DNA from: CAZTYW01 sp964617695 | Lineage (GTDB): Bacteria; Chloroflexota; Dehalococcoidia; UBA2247; RBG-13-53-26 | Direction of reading: 5' to 3' | Assembly (NCBI GenBank): GCA_964617695.1 | Contig: CAZTYW010000029.1 | Coordinates: 1 to 24,437 of the forward strand | Length of the DNA stretch: 24,437 nt | Part shown: positions 1-8,056 of the stretch, in pieces | Layout of the letters: each line of letters begins with the position of its first letter | How positions within the stretch are numbered: the stretch's first letter is position 1 | Made by a program: the position numbers and the translations under genes | Notes under the pieces: generated by a model | Seen by the model: the letters and a program-made list of their open reading frames with translations, nothing else | The model's database searches: none | What the model was told of the DNA's origin: nothing

Positions 1-500
1 TGTCAGACGGGGGCCACACGGTGGAGGTGCGGGCCACCGACGAAGCCGGTAATACGACTACCGCCTATGCCAGCGATAGCTTTAGGGTGGACACGGTTGA
101 GCCTACGGCCACCGGTGGGGAGGCGACTCTGGGGGAGGGGAAAGGTGCCTATGTGCTGACGGGAGTGGTGACCGACAGCGTCGGCACCATAGTGTCGGTG
201 GAGTACTGTGTGGACGGCGGTGCCTGGCAGGCGGCGCCCTTTGAGCTTGACCCGCAGGACAGCAGCCGGGCGGACTACAGCATTGAGGTGGAGCTGGAGC
301 CCGGTGACCACGCGGTGGAGGTGAGGGCGACGGACGATGCGGGGAACGTGATCACGGCAGACTTTGCCAGCTTTACTGTGGCAGTGGGTGGTGGGGTGAA
401 TGCCGGAGTGGTGGCCGGAGCCACCGTTGGCGGCCTGGCGGCAGCCGCTGCGGCTGCCTACGGGGCGATGACATGGCGGAGGAGGTCGGCGCAGGCGTGA
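1..500 (+). CDS. C-terminal part of a surface protein with Ig-like repeats and a membrane anchor
   Basis: The frame is already open at the left edge (codons in register with position 3) and ends at TGA 498-500, so only the last ~165 residues are visible. Two copies of a VEVRATD(E/D)AGN motif about 95 residues apart mark tandem Ig-like/bacterial surface domains. The C-terminus has a Gly/Ala-rich hydrophobic stretch (GVVAGATVGGLAAAAAAAYG) followed by WRRRSAQA. That looks like a single transmembrane helix with a basic cytoplasmic stop-transfer tail. I infer an envelope-anchored extracellular protein. Ligand and function cannot be read from this fragment. Its transcript probably ends at the hairpin at 597-622. 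Confidence 0.7.
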   Translation, partial: SDGGHTVEVRATDEAGNTTTAYASDSFRVDTVEPTATGGEATLGEGKGAYVLTGVVTDSVGTIVSVEYCVDGGAWQAAPFELDPQDSSRADYSIEVELEPGDHAVEVRATDDAGNVITADFASFTVAVGGGVNAGVVAGATVGGLAAAAAAAYGAMTWRRRSAQA

Positions 501-596
501 GCCAGCAGCCGCTACCCGAAAGCCAGTCATAGTAAGGCTGGCTGGTGAGTATCGCCGGCGGGTATGACACAGACCCGGCAGACCGGATTACGAAGA

Positions 597-622
597 GAAG
601 CGCCTCCAGAAGGAGGCGCTTC
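597..622. terminator. Strong bidirectional hairpin between convergent genes
   Basis: A perfect 11-bp stem (597-607 with 612-622, arms GAAGCGCCTCC and GGAGGCGCTTC) closes on an AGAA tetraloop. It lies between the end of the surface-protein gene (plus) and the end of dnaN (minus). There is no good T-run on either side, so it may be a factor-assisted or bidirectional transcription stop, or an mRNA 3'-end stabiliser. Confidence 0.65.
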
Positions 623-682
623 AGGTCAACCTGGTCTCCTGTCCTGACCTGTTAGACGTGCAGGGCGTATTCCGAAGCTACG

Positions 683-1837
683 CTACCATTGCACGAACAT
701 GGGCATTATGATGTGGATGTACCTGTCTGAGCCTACCGGGTGAAAGACTCCCGGGCTTGAAGGCGTGGTAGTCTCCAGGGCTATCTGGCCCTCGTGGACC
801 ACGCTGAGCACGTCCAGTATGTACCTGCCGTTGAAGGCAATCTTGGCCGCTTCACCGGCGACCTGGGCGTCGATCTCGCCCAGGTTGTCACCGACTTGCT
901 CGGAGCGTGCCGATATGTTCATGCTTCCGGGTGTCGGGTCTTCGCCCGGCGTCATCTGAACACGCACAATCCCGCTGCCGTCGCGGGCGAATATGGCCGC
1001 AGTCCTTGTCGCTCTGAGGAATTCCGATGTGCTGACGACGGCGCGCGTACTGTAGCTCTGGGGGATGAGCTGTCTGTAGTTGGGGAAAGTGCCCTGTAGC
1101 AACTGCGACAGCATTTCCACCTGGCCGGTGGAGTCGCCCAGGGGTACATTATTCAGACGAAACAGGACCTGCGTCTTGTTCGGACTGACGGCTATCTCTA
1201 CTGGCTCCTCCTGATCAGCCAGAAGGCGACCCAACTCTAGAAGGGCGCGTCCGGGAACGATGATCTCCGTCCTTTCTTCCGTGGGGGTTGCCAGGGGCGC
1301 TTTGTGTACGGCGAGTCTGAAGCCATCGGCTGCTGCCAGAGTGAGTGTATCCCCTTCGAACTCGGTGGAGACCCCGGTGAGAACCGGCCGTGTGTCCTCA
1401 GAGGCAGTAGCGAATACTACCTGGTTGATAGCCAGGCGCAGGGCTTCAGGCTTAATCCGGTAGATTGCACTGTCGCCAACCTGTGGGATGGGCGGGAAGT
1501 CTGCAGCATCGAGCCCGCTGATGCGAGCCTCGAACCTGGCGCATTTCAGCTCGAGGGTGTGATCGGATAGGCTCATGTCAATTTTGTCGCTCGGCAGGGA
1601 GTTGACGAACTCGGTGAGCAGCCTTGCCGGTACGGTGATAGCGCCGTCCTTTTCCACCATGGCCCCCAGCCAGCAGGTTATGGCAACCTCAAGATTGGTG
1701 GCGGACAGCTTGAGGCGTGATTCTTCTGTAGTCAGCAGGACGTTGTTGGTGATGGGCAGGGTCGTCCTGGTAGCTACCGCTCTGCCAACGATGCCGAGTC
1801 CTTTGCTCAGGTTCTCCTGAATGCAGGATAGCTTCAT
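683..1837 (-). CDS. dnaN: DNA polymerase III beta subunit (sliding clamp)
   Basis: DnaN forms the ring-shaped dimer that tethers DNA polymerase III to DNA. At 384 residues the protein has the normal length for a three-domain clamp. Family features are the N-terminus MKLSCIQENLSKGL, the stretch RTTLPITNNVLL, a domain-2 region PVLTGVSTEFEGDTLTLAAADGF (given here as shape only), and the C-terminal HIIMPMFVQW typical of the clamp end. The ATG at 1835-1837 is chosen because AAGGGGGTG lies just upstream. A longer in-frame start 20 codons earlier would run over the probable promoter. The gene is divergent from recF, and dnaA is not in this window. Confidence 0.95.
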   Translation of the reverse strand: MKLSCIQENLSKGLGIVGRAVATRTTLPITNNVLLTTEESRLKLSATNLEVAITCWLGAMVEKDGAITVPARLLTEFVNSLPSDKIDMSLSDHTLELKCARFEARISGLDAADFPPIPQVGDSAIYRIKPEALRLAINQVVFATASEDTRPVLTGVSTEFEGDTLTLAAADGFRLAVHKAPLATPTEERTEIIVPGRALLELGRLLADQEEPVEIAVSPNKTQVLFRLNNVPLGDSTGQVEMLSQLLQGTFPNYRQLIPQSYSTRAVVSTSEFLRATRTAAIFARDGSGIVRVQMTPGEDPTPGSMNISARSEQVGDNLGEIDAQVAGEAAKIAFNGRYILDVLSVVHEGQIALETTTPSSPGVFHPVGSDRYIHIIMPMFVQW

Positions 1838-1867
1838 GCCGCACCCCCTTCTACTAGAGCGTGGTAA

Positions 1868-1897
1868 AGTATACAATATCCGCCTTCGGTTGCACAA
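1868..1897 (-). promoter_or_regulatory. Probable dnaN promoter
   Basis: On the minus strand, TATACT (1868-1873) is a good -10 box. TTGTGC (1892-1897) lies 18 nt upstream as a weak -35. The predicted transcript would begin near 1861 and give a short leader before the dnaN ATG. Confidence 0.45.
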
Positions 1898-1932
1898 GGT
1901 TGGCCGCTGGCTGAGAGTCCAGTGGGACAGAA

Positions 1933-1961
1933 TTGCGGATGCCTGCTGTTCGAGGTACAGT
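1933..1961 (+). promoter_or_regulatory. Possible recF promoter
   Basis: TTGCGG (1933-1938) and TACAGT (1956-1961) are separated by 17 nt in the dnaN-recF intergenic region. Both match sigma-70 consensus only partly. The position favours translation of recF from 2024 rather than from the ATG at 1922. Confidence 0.3.
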
Positions 1962-2023
1962 TAGTAAGCCATCCATGGTTGTGGACGGGGACTTCTGCTC
2001 TCCAACCGGGTGGGAGTGACATT

Positions 2024-3205
2024 TTGCGAATCACCCGCTTGAGTCTCACCAATTTCCGGAACTACCGACACGTAGAGTTGACTCTGCCACCCCATGTGCT
2101 GGTGGTGTTTGGGGAGAATGCGCAAGGCAAGACCAACCTGCTGGAGGCAGTGCATGTACTGGCCACCACCAGGTCGCACCGCGCCTCGAATGACAGAGAC
2201 ATGGTCAATTGCGATGCTGCCGGGGAAGAGCTGCCCTACGCCCGCCTCTGTGCCGAGGTCCACAAGGCGAAGGGCGACATGAAGGTGGAGATCGTCATGC
2301 AGGTGGATGGGTCCGGGCGGGGCGTCCCCCAGAAGCGGGTGGCGGGCACAACATCAGTTGCCGGGGTAAGAAAGCGGATCCGGGTCAACGACGTTCCACG
2401 GCGTGCCCTGGATTTTGTGGGACAGGTCAATGTTGTCATATTCAGTGCGCAGGACATGGACCTGGTGGCAGGTACTCCCGGTCTCTGCCGACGGTATCTC
2501 GACCTGGTAGCCTCGCAGACGGACTCCCGCTACCTCAGGTGTTTGCAGCGCTACAACAGAGTCTTGTTGCAGCGCAATCATCTTCTCAGACTGATGAAGG
2601 AGGGACGTCAGGGGCGTGCCGAGCAGCTGGAGTTTTGGGACAGGGAACTGGTGGACAACGGGTCATACATCGTACTGCAGCGGCGACGTCTGGTGAGCGA
2701 GCTCAACGAGCTTGCTGAGGAAAGTCATCAAGGATTGAGTGGTGGGTCTGAGAGGCTGGAGGTAGTCTACTTGCCGAATATCGGCGGTGAGCAAAGCGCC
2801 GCGGAGATCGGGGGGCGTTTTGAGCAGACCTTGAACCGTAGCAGACAAAAGGAGATATATCAGGGGGTGACCCTGGTCGGGCCGCACCGCGACAATCTGC
2901 AGTTTCTGATCAATGGCGCCGATATGAGCAGGTATGGCAGCCGGGGACAGCAGCAGACTGTTGTTCTGTCCCTCAAGCTAGCCGAAGCCGGCTACATGCG
3001 CGCAAAGGCGGATGACCCGCCTATCCTGCTTCTGGACGACGTCTTCTCGGACCTCGATCGAGCCCGGCGTCAGCACCTGCTGGAGTCGATTGCCTCTTTC
3101 CAGCAGGTGCTGATTACTGCTACAGAGCCCGGTTATTTCGACCCTTCCTTTCTGGAGAGGGCGGCTCAACTTCGGGTAAAGGAAGGGAAAGTTGAGCCGG
3201 TCTAG
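2024..3205 (+). CDS. recF: DNA replication/repair protein RecF
   Basis: RecF is an SMC-like ATPase that acts with RecO and RecR to load RecA at gaps. The protein opens with the family hallmark RITRLSLTNFRNY. It has Walker A GENAQGKT (about residues 30-37), an ABC-type signature region (YGSRGQQQTVVLSLKLAE) and Walker B ILLLDD (about 334-339). The length of 393 residues is normal. I chose the TTG at 2024 because homology begins there and GGAG (2013-2016) sits 7 nt upstream. The in-frame ATG at 1922 would add 34 residues unlike RecF. The stop overlaps the trpB2 stop on the other strand. Confidence 0.93.
   Translation: MRITRLSLTNFRNYRHVELTLPPHVLVVFGENAQGKTNLLEAVHVLATTRSHRASNDRDMVNCDAAGEELPYARLCAEVHKAKGDMKVEIVMQVDGSGRGVPQKRVAGTTSVAGVRKRIRVNDVPRRALDFVGQVNVVIFSAQDMDLVAGTPGLCRRYLDLVASQTDSRYLRCLQRYNRVLLQRNHLLRLMKEGRQGRAEQLEFWDRELVDNGSYIVLQRRRLVSELNELAEESHQGLSGGSERLEVVYLPNIGGEQSAAEIGGRFEQTLNRSRQKEIYQGVTLVGPHRDNLQFLINGADMSRYGSRGQQQTVVLSLKLAEAGYMRAKADDPPILLLDDVFSDLDRARRQHLLESIASFQQVLITATEPGYFDPSFLERAAQLRVKEGKVEPV
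3162..3199. terminator. Inverted repeat at the recF / trpB2 convergent junction
   Basis: CGGCTCAACTT (3162-3172) and AAGTTGAGCCG (3189-3199) form a perfect 11-bp stem with a 16-nt loop inside the last codons of recF. The two convergent genes leave no intergenic space, so this is the only candidate for stopping or stabilising the opposing transcripts. No T-tract follows on either strand. Confidence 0.4.
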
Positions 3206-4554
3206 ACCTCCACTTTCGGCAATTGGGCCAGCGCTTCCTCCATTTTGTCCTGGGGGAACTCATAGTCCTGCAGCGTGCCGCTGAGATACTCGTCGTACGC
3301 AGCCAGGTCAAAATGCCCGTGTCCGGACAACGCCAGCAGGATAGTCTTCTTCTCGCCCGACTGCTTGCACTTCAGAGCCTCGTCGATGGTGACCTTTATG
3401 GCATGTGAAGGCTCGGGAGCGGGCACAATGCCCTCGGCGTGGGCGAAGGTAATGGCGGCACGGAATACGGCGACCTGGTGTTCGGCATGGGCTTCAACCA
3501 GGCCCAGCTTCACCAGGTGGCATATGATAGGCGCCATCCCGTGGTAGCGCAGGCCTCCGGCGTGAACAGGGGGCGGAACAAAGCTGTGCCCCAGCGTATA
3601 CATCTTGGCTATGGGTGCCAGTCCGGCCACATCACCGAAGTCCCAGGTGTACGGGCCGCGGGTTACCGTAGGGCATGCTTCTGGTTCAACACAGACTATT
3701 TGCACCCTCTTCCCCTGTAGCTTGTCCGGGATGAAGGGCAGGAAAACGCCGGCGAAATTGCTTCCACCGCCGATGCAGCCCACGATGATGTCGGGGTATG
3801 CATCTGCCATCTCCAACTGCTTCTTTGTCTCCTGGCCCACCACCGTCTGGTGCATCAAGACATGATTGAGGACGCTGCCCAGAGAGTAGAACGTGTCGTC
3901 ACGGCTGAAGGCATCCTCGCATGCCTCGCTGATGGCAATGCCCAGGCTCCCGGTGGAATCAGGGTTCTCGGCCAGGATGCGTCTGCCGATGTCTGTGTCC
4001 TGACTGGGACTGGGTACAACCTTGGCGCCAAAGGTCTCCATCAGGACTCGCCGGTATGGCTTCTGTTGGTAGCTGACCTTGACCATGTATACCTTGCACT
4101 CCAGCCCCATGAAGTTGCAGCCCATGGATAGGGCGCTACCCCACTGTCCTGCGCCGGTCTCGGTGGCAAGTCGCTTTGCTCCCTCCTTCTTGGCGTAGTA
4201 GGCCTGGGCAACAGCAGTGTTGAGCTTGTGGCTGCCTGCCGGGCTGGTGCCTTCGTACTTGTAGAAGATCCTGGCCGGCGTATCCAGGGCCTTCTCCAGC
4301 CGGCGGGCCCGGTGCAGCAAGGTGGGCCTCCACAGTCTCAGGATGCTCTGCACCTCTTCCGGAATGTCGATCCAGCGTTCCTTGCTAAACTCCTGCTCGT
4401 TTATGGCGGCAGGAAACAGTGGTGGGGGCAGGATAGTGGGTTCCTTGGTGCCGGGATGCCGTATGGGTGGCAGTGGTTCCGGCAGGTCAGCCTGGACGTT
4501 GTACCAGCGGGTAGGCATCTCCCGCTCGTCCAGCATGTACTTTGTTTGTTCCAT
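3202..4554 (-). CDS. trpB2: Tryptophan synthase beta chain-like protein, TrpB2 class
   Basis: This is a PLP-dependent fold-type II enzyme of the TrpB2 family, which condenses indole (or a related substrate) with serine. The protein has 450 residues, against about 400 for TrpB1. It carries the extended N-terminus and RWYN motif of TrpB2, the PLP lysine in SHKLN (Lys110), ETGAGQWG (132-139) and the phosphate-binding GGGSN (262-266). The ATG at 4552-4554 follows a strong AAGGAGGAG. It is the last gene of the operon, 70 bp after trpA, and its stop shares CTAG with recF. TrpB2 enzymes usually bind TrpA weakly or not at all, so an indole-salvage role is possible. Confidence 0.9.
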   Translation of the reverse strand: MEQTKYMLDEREMPTRWYNVQADLPEPLPPIRHPGTKEPTILPPPLFPAAINEQEFSKERWIDIPEEVQSILRLWRPTLLHRARRLEKALDTPARIFYKYEGTSPAGSHKLNTAVAQAYYAKKEGAKRLATETGAGQWGSALSMGCNFMGLECKVYMVKVSYQQKPYRRVLMETFGAKVVPSPSQDTDIGRRILAENPDSTGSLGIAISEACEDAFSRDDTFYSLGSVLNHVLMHQTVVGQETKKQLEMADAYPDIIVGCIGGGSNFAGVFLPFIPDKLQGKRVQIVCVEPEACPTVTRGPYTWDFGDVAGLAPIAKMYTLGHSFVPPPVHAGGLRYHGMAPIICHLVKLGLVEAHAEHQVAVFRAAITFAHAEGIVPAPEPSHAIKVTIDEALKCKQSGEKKTILLALSGHGHFDLAAYDEYLSGTLQDYEFPQDKMEEALAQLPKVEV

Positions 4555-4624
4555 CTTCTCCTCCTTACAAGTAGAGTCGTTTTGCCCTGTGAGCAAAGGG
4601 CTCATTCAGGGCTTTGGCCTGGAG

Positions 4625-5395
4625 CTAGCAACTATCTAGCGCATTTCTCATGCCTCCGACGAACTCCCTCAGTTCAGCAGGCGGGTGGCCGTCCAGTAGC
4701 TCAATGATGCGACTGCCGACTATTACCCCATCGGCCAGGCTTGCTGCCCACCGGGCTTGATCTGCATTGGAGATGCCGAAGCCAACGCAAAGTGGCAAGG
4801 TCGTTCGCTTTCTGACTCTGGCAACGAAATCCTCGAAACCAGCCGGTAGCTGCTGCCTGGCACCCGTCACTCCGGTGACGGTGACGATGTAGATGAATCC
4901 CCTGGACCTGCGTGCCACCAGATCAACACGTTTTTCACTGCTGTTGGGGGCAATCAAATATACGACGTCCATTCCCGATTGGGATGCCAGTCCCTCCAAT
5001 GCGTATCCCTCTTCAGGAGGCAGGTCAGGCACAATCAGGCCGTCGATACCTGCCTCGGCGGAACCCAGGCAGAAGGCTTCCAGCCCGAAGCTGAATACCG
5101 GGTTGTAGTAGGTCATGAACAGGAGTGGCACGTCCGTTTTCTGTCGCAGTTTGGACGCTACATCGAGGCACACTTCCGGCGTAACGCCGTTCAGCAATGC
5201 CCGGTGGCTTGCCTGCTGAATGGTGGCGCCGTCAGCCAGCGGGTCAGAGAACGGGATTCCCAGCTCAACCATGTCGCAGCCCCAACCGGCCAGGGCGGGG
5301 ACGATGTCCAGCGTTGCCTCAACCGAAGGGTAACCTACGGTGACGTAGGTTATCAGCGCTTTCCGTTTTGCCAGCGCGGAAGCGATGCGGCTCAC
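4625..5395 (-). CDS. trpA: Tryptophan synthase alpha chain
   Basis: TrpA cleaves indole-3-glycerol phosphate to indole and glyceraldehyde-3-phosphate and channels indole to TrpB. The protein has 256 residues with the TIM-barrel signatures VELGIPFSDPLADG (catalytic Glu44 and Asp55), FMTYYNPV, GLIVPDLPPEE, VTVTGVTGAR and VGFGIS. The start is GTG at 5393-5395, which overlaps the TGA of trpB in a GTGA arrangement. This implies translational coupling of the alpha and beta subunits. Confidence 0.95.
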   Translation of the reverse strand: MSRIASALAKRKALITYVTVGYPSVEATLDIVPALAGWGCDMVELGIPFSDPLADGATIQQASHRALLNGVTPEVCLDVASKLRQKTDVPLLFMTYYNPVFSFGLEAFCLGSAEAGIDGLIVPDLPPEEGYALEGLASQSGMDVVYLIAPNSSEKRVDLVARRSRGFIYIVTVTGVTGARQQLPAGFEDFVARVRKRTTLPLCVGFGISNADQARWAASLADGVIVGSRIIELLDGHPPAELREFVGGMRNALDSC

Positions 5396-6624
5396 CCTTC
5401 AGCCTCCAGAAGCCTGGTGACAATATCCAGGTCCTTATCGCCTCGGCCTGAAAGATTGACTACCACCAGAGTCTCACTCGGCAGCTTCGATGACAATTGT
5501 GCGGCGTAGTAGATGGCATGGGCGGGCTCGAGAGCGGGGATTATCCCTTCGGTCTGGCAAAGGAGCTTGAACCCTTCCAGGGCCTGACCGTCAGTCACGG
5601 CCACATAGGTTGCCCGCCCCGTGTCCTTGTAGTAGCTGTGCTCAGGTCCGACGCCAGGATAGTCGAGACCGGGAGCAATACTGTACGTGGAAACGACCTG
5701 GCCACGGCCATCCTGCAACAGGTATGACTTGGCGCCGTGGAGTACTCCTACACTGCCGTGGGCAAGTGTCGCAGCGTGTTCGCCATCCTTTAGTCCCTTT
5801 CCCGCCGCTTCGACACCGACCAGGCGGACCTCATTATCGTCCACAAAGGGATGGAAAAGGCCTATGGAGTTGCTTCCGCCGCCGACGCATGCAATCAGGT
5901 AGTCCGGAAGCCGCCGGTGCGTGGCCAGGACCTGGTGTCGTGTTTCCTGGCCGATTATCGACTGGAAATCACGGACAATGGTTGGGTAGGGGTGCGGGCC
6001 GACAACCGAGCCCAGTAAATAGTGTGTACGGCCAACATTGGTTACCCAGTCACGGATTGCCTCGTTGATGGCGTCTTTCAGCGTGCGGCTGCCAGTACAC
6101 ACCGTGCGGACCTGGGCTCCCAGCAGTTTCATGCGGGAGACGTTGGAGGACTGGCGCTGCACGTCGTCCTCCCCCATGTATATGACGCACTCCAGCTTCA
6201 GCATGGCACAGATGGTGGCCGTCGCTACGCCGTGTTGGCCTGCGCCGGTCTCGGCGACTATCCTCTGTTTGCCCATTCGCCTGGCCAGCAACCCCTGTCC
6301 CAGGGCGTTGTTGATCTTGTGGGCGCCGGTGTGCAGGAGGTCTTCTCTCTTGAGGAGCAGGGTGGCACCGCCGACCTTGGCCGAGAGCTGCCTGGCATGG
6401 TACAGCGGCGTCGGACGGCCAGCGTAGTCACGGCACAGGGACTGGAACTCCTCCCAGAAAGCTCGATCGGCCAGTGCTCCTGTGTATGTCTCCTCCAATT
6501 CGGCGAGCGCTCCCATGAGGGTTTCGGGCACGAACTTACCGCCGTAAGGGCCAAAGTACCCTTTCTCGTCGGGCAGCCCGCTGGCTATATTGGCTGTGTT
6601 CGCGTCCGCTCGATTGTTCGCCAT
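5392..6624 (-). CDS. trpB: Tryptophan synthase beta chain (TrpB1)
   Basis: TrpB condenses indole and L-serine to tryptophan with PLP. From the ATG at 6622-6624 the protein has 410 residues. It shows FGPYGGKFVPETLM near the start, the PLP lysine in HTGAHKINN (Lys103), ETGAGQHG (125-132) and GGGSN (248-252). This ATG lies one base after the trpF stop, so translation is probably coupled. In-frame ATGs at 6654 and 6657 would overlap trpF and add 10-11 residues, and none of these starts has a clear SD. It pairs with the adjacent trpA. Confidence 0.95.
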   Translation of the reverse strand: MANNRADANTANIASGLPDEKGYFGPYGGKFVPETLMGALAELEETYTGALADRAFWEEFQSLCRDYAGRPTPLYHARQLSAKVGGATLLLKREDLLHTGAHKINNALGQGLLARRMGKQRIVAETGAGQHGVATATICAMLKLECVIYMGEDDVQRQSSNVSRMKLLGAQVRTVCTGSRTLKDAINEAIRDWVTNVGRTHYLLGSVVGPHPYPTIVRDFQSIIGQETRHQVLATHRRLPDYLIACVGGGSNSIGLFHPFVDDNEVRLVGVEAAGKGLKDGEHAATLAHGSVGVLHGAKSYLLQDGRGQVVSTYSIAPGLDYPGVGPEHSYYKDTGRATYVAVTDGQALEGFKLLCQTEGIIPALEPAHAIYYAAQLSSKLPSETLVVVNLSGRGDKDLDIVTRLLEAEG

Positions 6625-6625
6625 T

Positions 6626-7279
6626 TCACTCACTTTCGGGTTGTGACTCTGCATCATCGCAGCCCCTGGCAGCTTGAATAAAGGCCCTCAGTCTGGCGCG
6701 GTCCTTGATGCCCGGACCGGACTCAACTCCGCTTGAAACGTCCACGGCGTAGGGGTGCACGCGGCTGATAGCCTGGCGTACGTTCTCAGGCGTCAGACCT
6801 CCGGATAGTATGATTCGACCGTATCGGGTGGCCTGCTGTGCGATTTCCCAGTCAAAGCTGTGTCCCGTGCCGCCCTTGAGCGCATCATGGTAGCTGTCCA
6901 GCAGATAGGCCCTTGCCTGATAGCGGGGTAGCAGGGATAGGATAGACTCGTCTTTCACGGGGAAGGACTTGATGACCCGGGGCAGAAGCGCCTTGCACAG
7001 ATCAGGAGTCTCGTTGCCGTGCAATTGGGCCATGTCGAGGCCACACGAGTCCATAGTGGCTGTTATCTCCTCGATTGTAGTATCCACGAAAACGCCCACT
7101 TTGCATACGAACGGAGGCAGTTCGGAGACTATGTCTGCCACCTGTCGTGGACTAACCCGTCTCGGGCTGGGTGCAAACACGAAGCCCACCGCGTCGGCGC
7201 CCAGTTCCGCCGCAGCCAGCGCATCCTCCAGACTGGTCAGGCCGCAGATCTTGACCTTTACCATACTGCCTGGTTTCAT
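6626..7279 (-). CDS. trpF: Phosphoribosylanthranilate isomerase
   Basis: TrpF performs the Amadori rearrangement of phosphoribosylanthranilate to CdRP, the third step of the pathway. Visible family motifs are VKICGLTS with the catalytic Cys, GFVFAPSPR, QLHG, GGTGHSFDW, LSGGLTPENV and DVSSGVESGPGIKD. The protein has 217 residues, a normal length. The ATG at 7277-7279 lies 3 bp after the trpC stop. A second in-frame ATG five codons later (7264) is also possible, since homology starts there. Confidence 0.93.
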   Translation of the reverse strand: MKPGSMVKVKICGLTSLEDALAAAELGADAVGFVFAPSPRRVSPRQVADIVSELPPFVCKVGVFVDTTIEEITATMDSCGLDMAQLHGNETPDLCKALLPRVIKSFPVKDESILSLLPRYQARAYLLDSYHDALKGGTGHSFDWEIAQQATRYGRIILSGGLTPENVRQAISRVHPYAVDVSSGVESGPGIKDRARLRAFIQAARGCDDAESQPESE

Positions 7280-7282
7280 TTT

Positions 7283-8056
7283 CTAGCTGCCTATGAGTTC
7301 TCTCAGCTTGGCCCTGGAATCGTTATTCAACACCAGTGATTCGCCCACAAGTACCGCATTGACTCCAGCGAGTTGCAGCGCGAGTACGTCAGCACGGGAC
7401 TTGACCCCGCTCTCGCTTATCACCGTGATGCCGGGTGGAATGAGGGGGCGAAGTCTCATGGTGGTCGCCGTATCGACGCTGAAATCAACCAAATTGCGGT
7501 TGTTGATGCCGATGACATCTGCCTTTGCCTCTATGCTCTTTTCCAACTCTGATTCGGTGTGCACCTCAACAAGGGGTGTCATGTGCAGGGCGCGTGCCGT
7601 ACCGATGAGTCGCGCCAGCTCGGACTGTGCCAGGAGCGCCGTAATCAGAAGGATGGCGTCGGCACCGTGAATCCGGGCCTCATATATCTGATACGGGTCC
7701 AGAATGAAGTCCTTGCACAACAGGGGGAGATCGGTTGCCTGGCGAGCTGCCGCCAGATCAGCCAGGCTGCCCTTGAACCAGTCCTCCTCGGTGAGCACGG
7801 AGATCGCTGCGGCGCCCCCCAAAGTGTAGCAGCGGGCCAGTTCGGCAGGATTGAGATTGAAGCGGCTCCACCTTTTGGAGGGAGACGCCCGCTTGATTTC
7901 TGCGATCATCTTGATCCCGTCTCCGCTTACTGCCTGCTTGAAGTCCCGGCACGGCGGGCACTCATCCACACGCCGCTCCAATTCGACCAGGGGCGTATAT
8001 TGTTTCCTCTCAAACAAGCGCCGGCGGACGCTTGACGCTATATCGTCAAGAATCAT
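7283..8056 (-). CDS. trpC: Indole-3-glycerol phosphate synthase
   Basis: TrpC closes the indole ring of CdRP to give indole-3-glycerol phosphate. The 257-residue TIM barrel has EIKRASPSK (53-61), ISVLTEEDWFKGS, LLCKDFILDPYQ, LVEVHTE, IGINNRNL and VISESGV, covering the known catalytic Lys/Glu positions. I chose the ATG at 8054-8056 because it has AGGAGA at good spacing. The start lies inside the end of trpD (11-bp overlap). A further upstream ATG at 8098 would add 14 residues unlike the family. Confidence 0.94.
   Translation of the reverse strand: MILDDIASSVRRRLFERKQYTPLVELERRVDECPPCRDFKQAVSGDGIKMIAEIKRASPSKRWSRFNLNPAELARCYTLGGAAAISVLTEEDWFKGSLADLAAARQATDLPLLCKDFILDPYQIYEARIHGADAILLITALLAQSELARLIGTARALHMTPLVEVHTESELEKSIEAKADVIGINNRNLVDFSVDTATTMRLRPLIPPGITVISESGVKSRADVLALQLAGVNAVLVGESLVLNNDSRAKLRELIGS

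Noticed and set aside
1922..2023. N-terminal extension of RecF from the ATG at 1922
   Set aside because: The extra 34 residues do not resemble RecF, the extension would lie on top of a candidate promoter, and TTG 2024 has a well-spaced SD.
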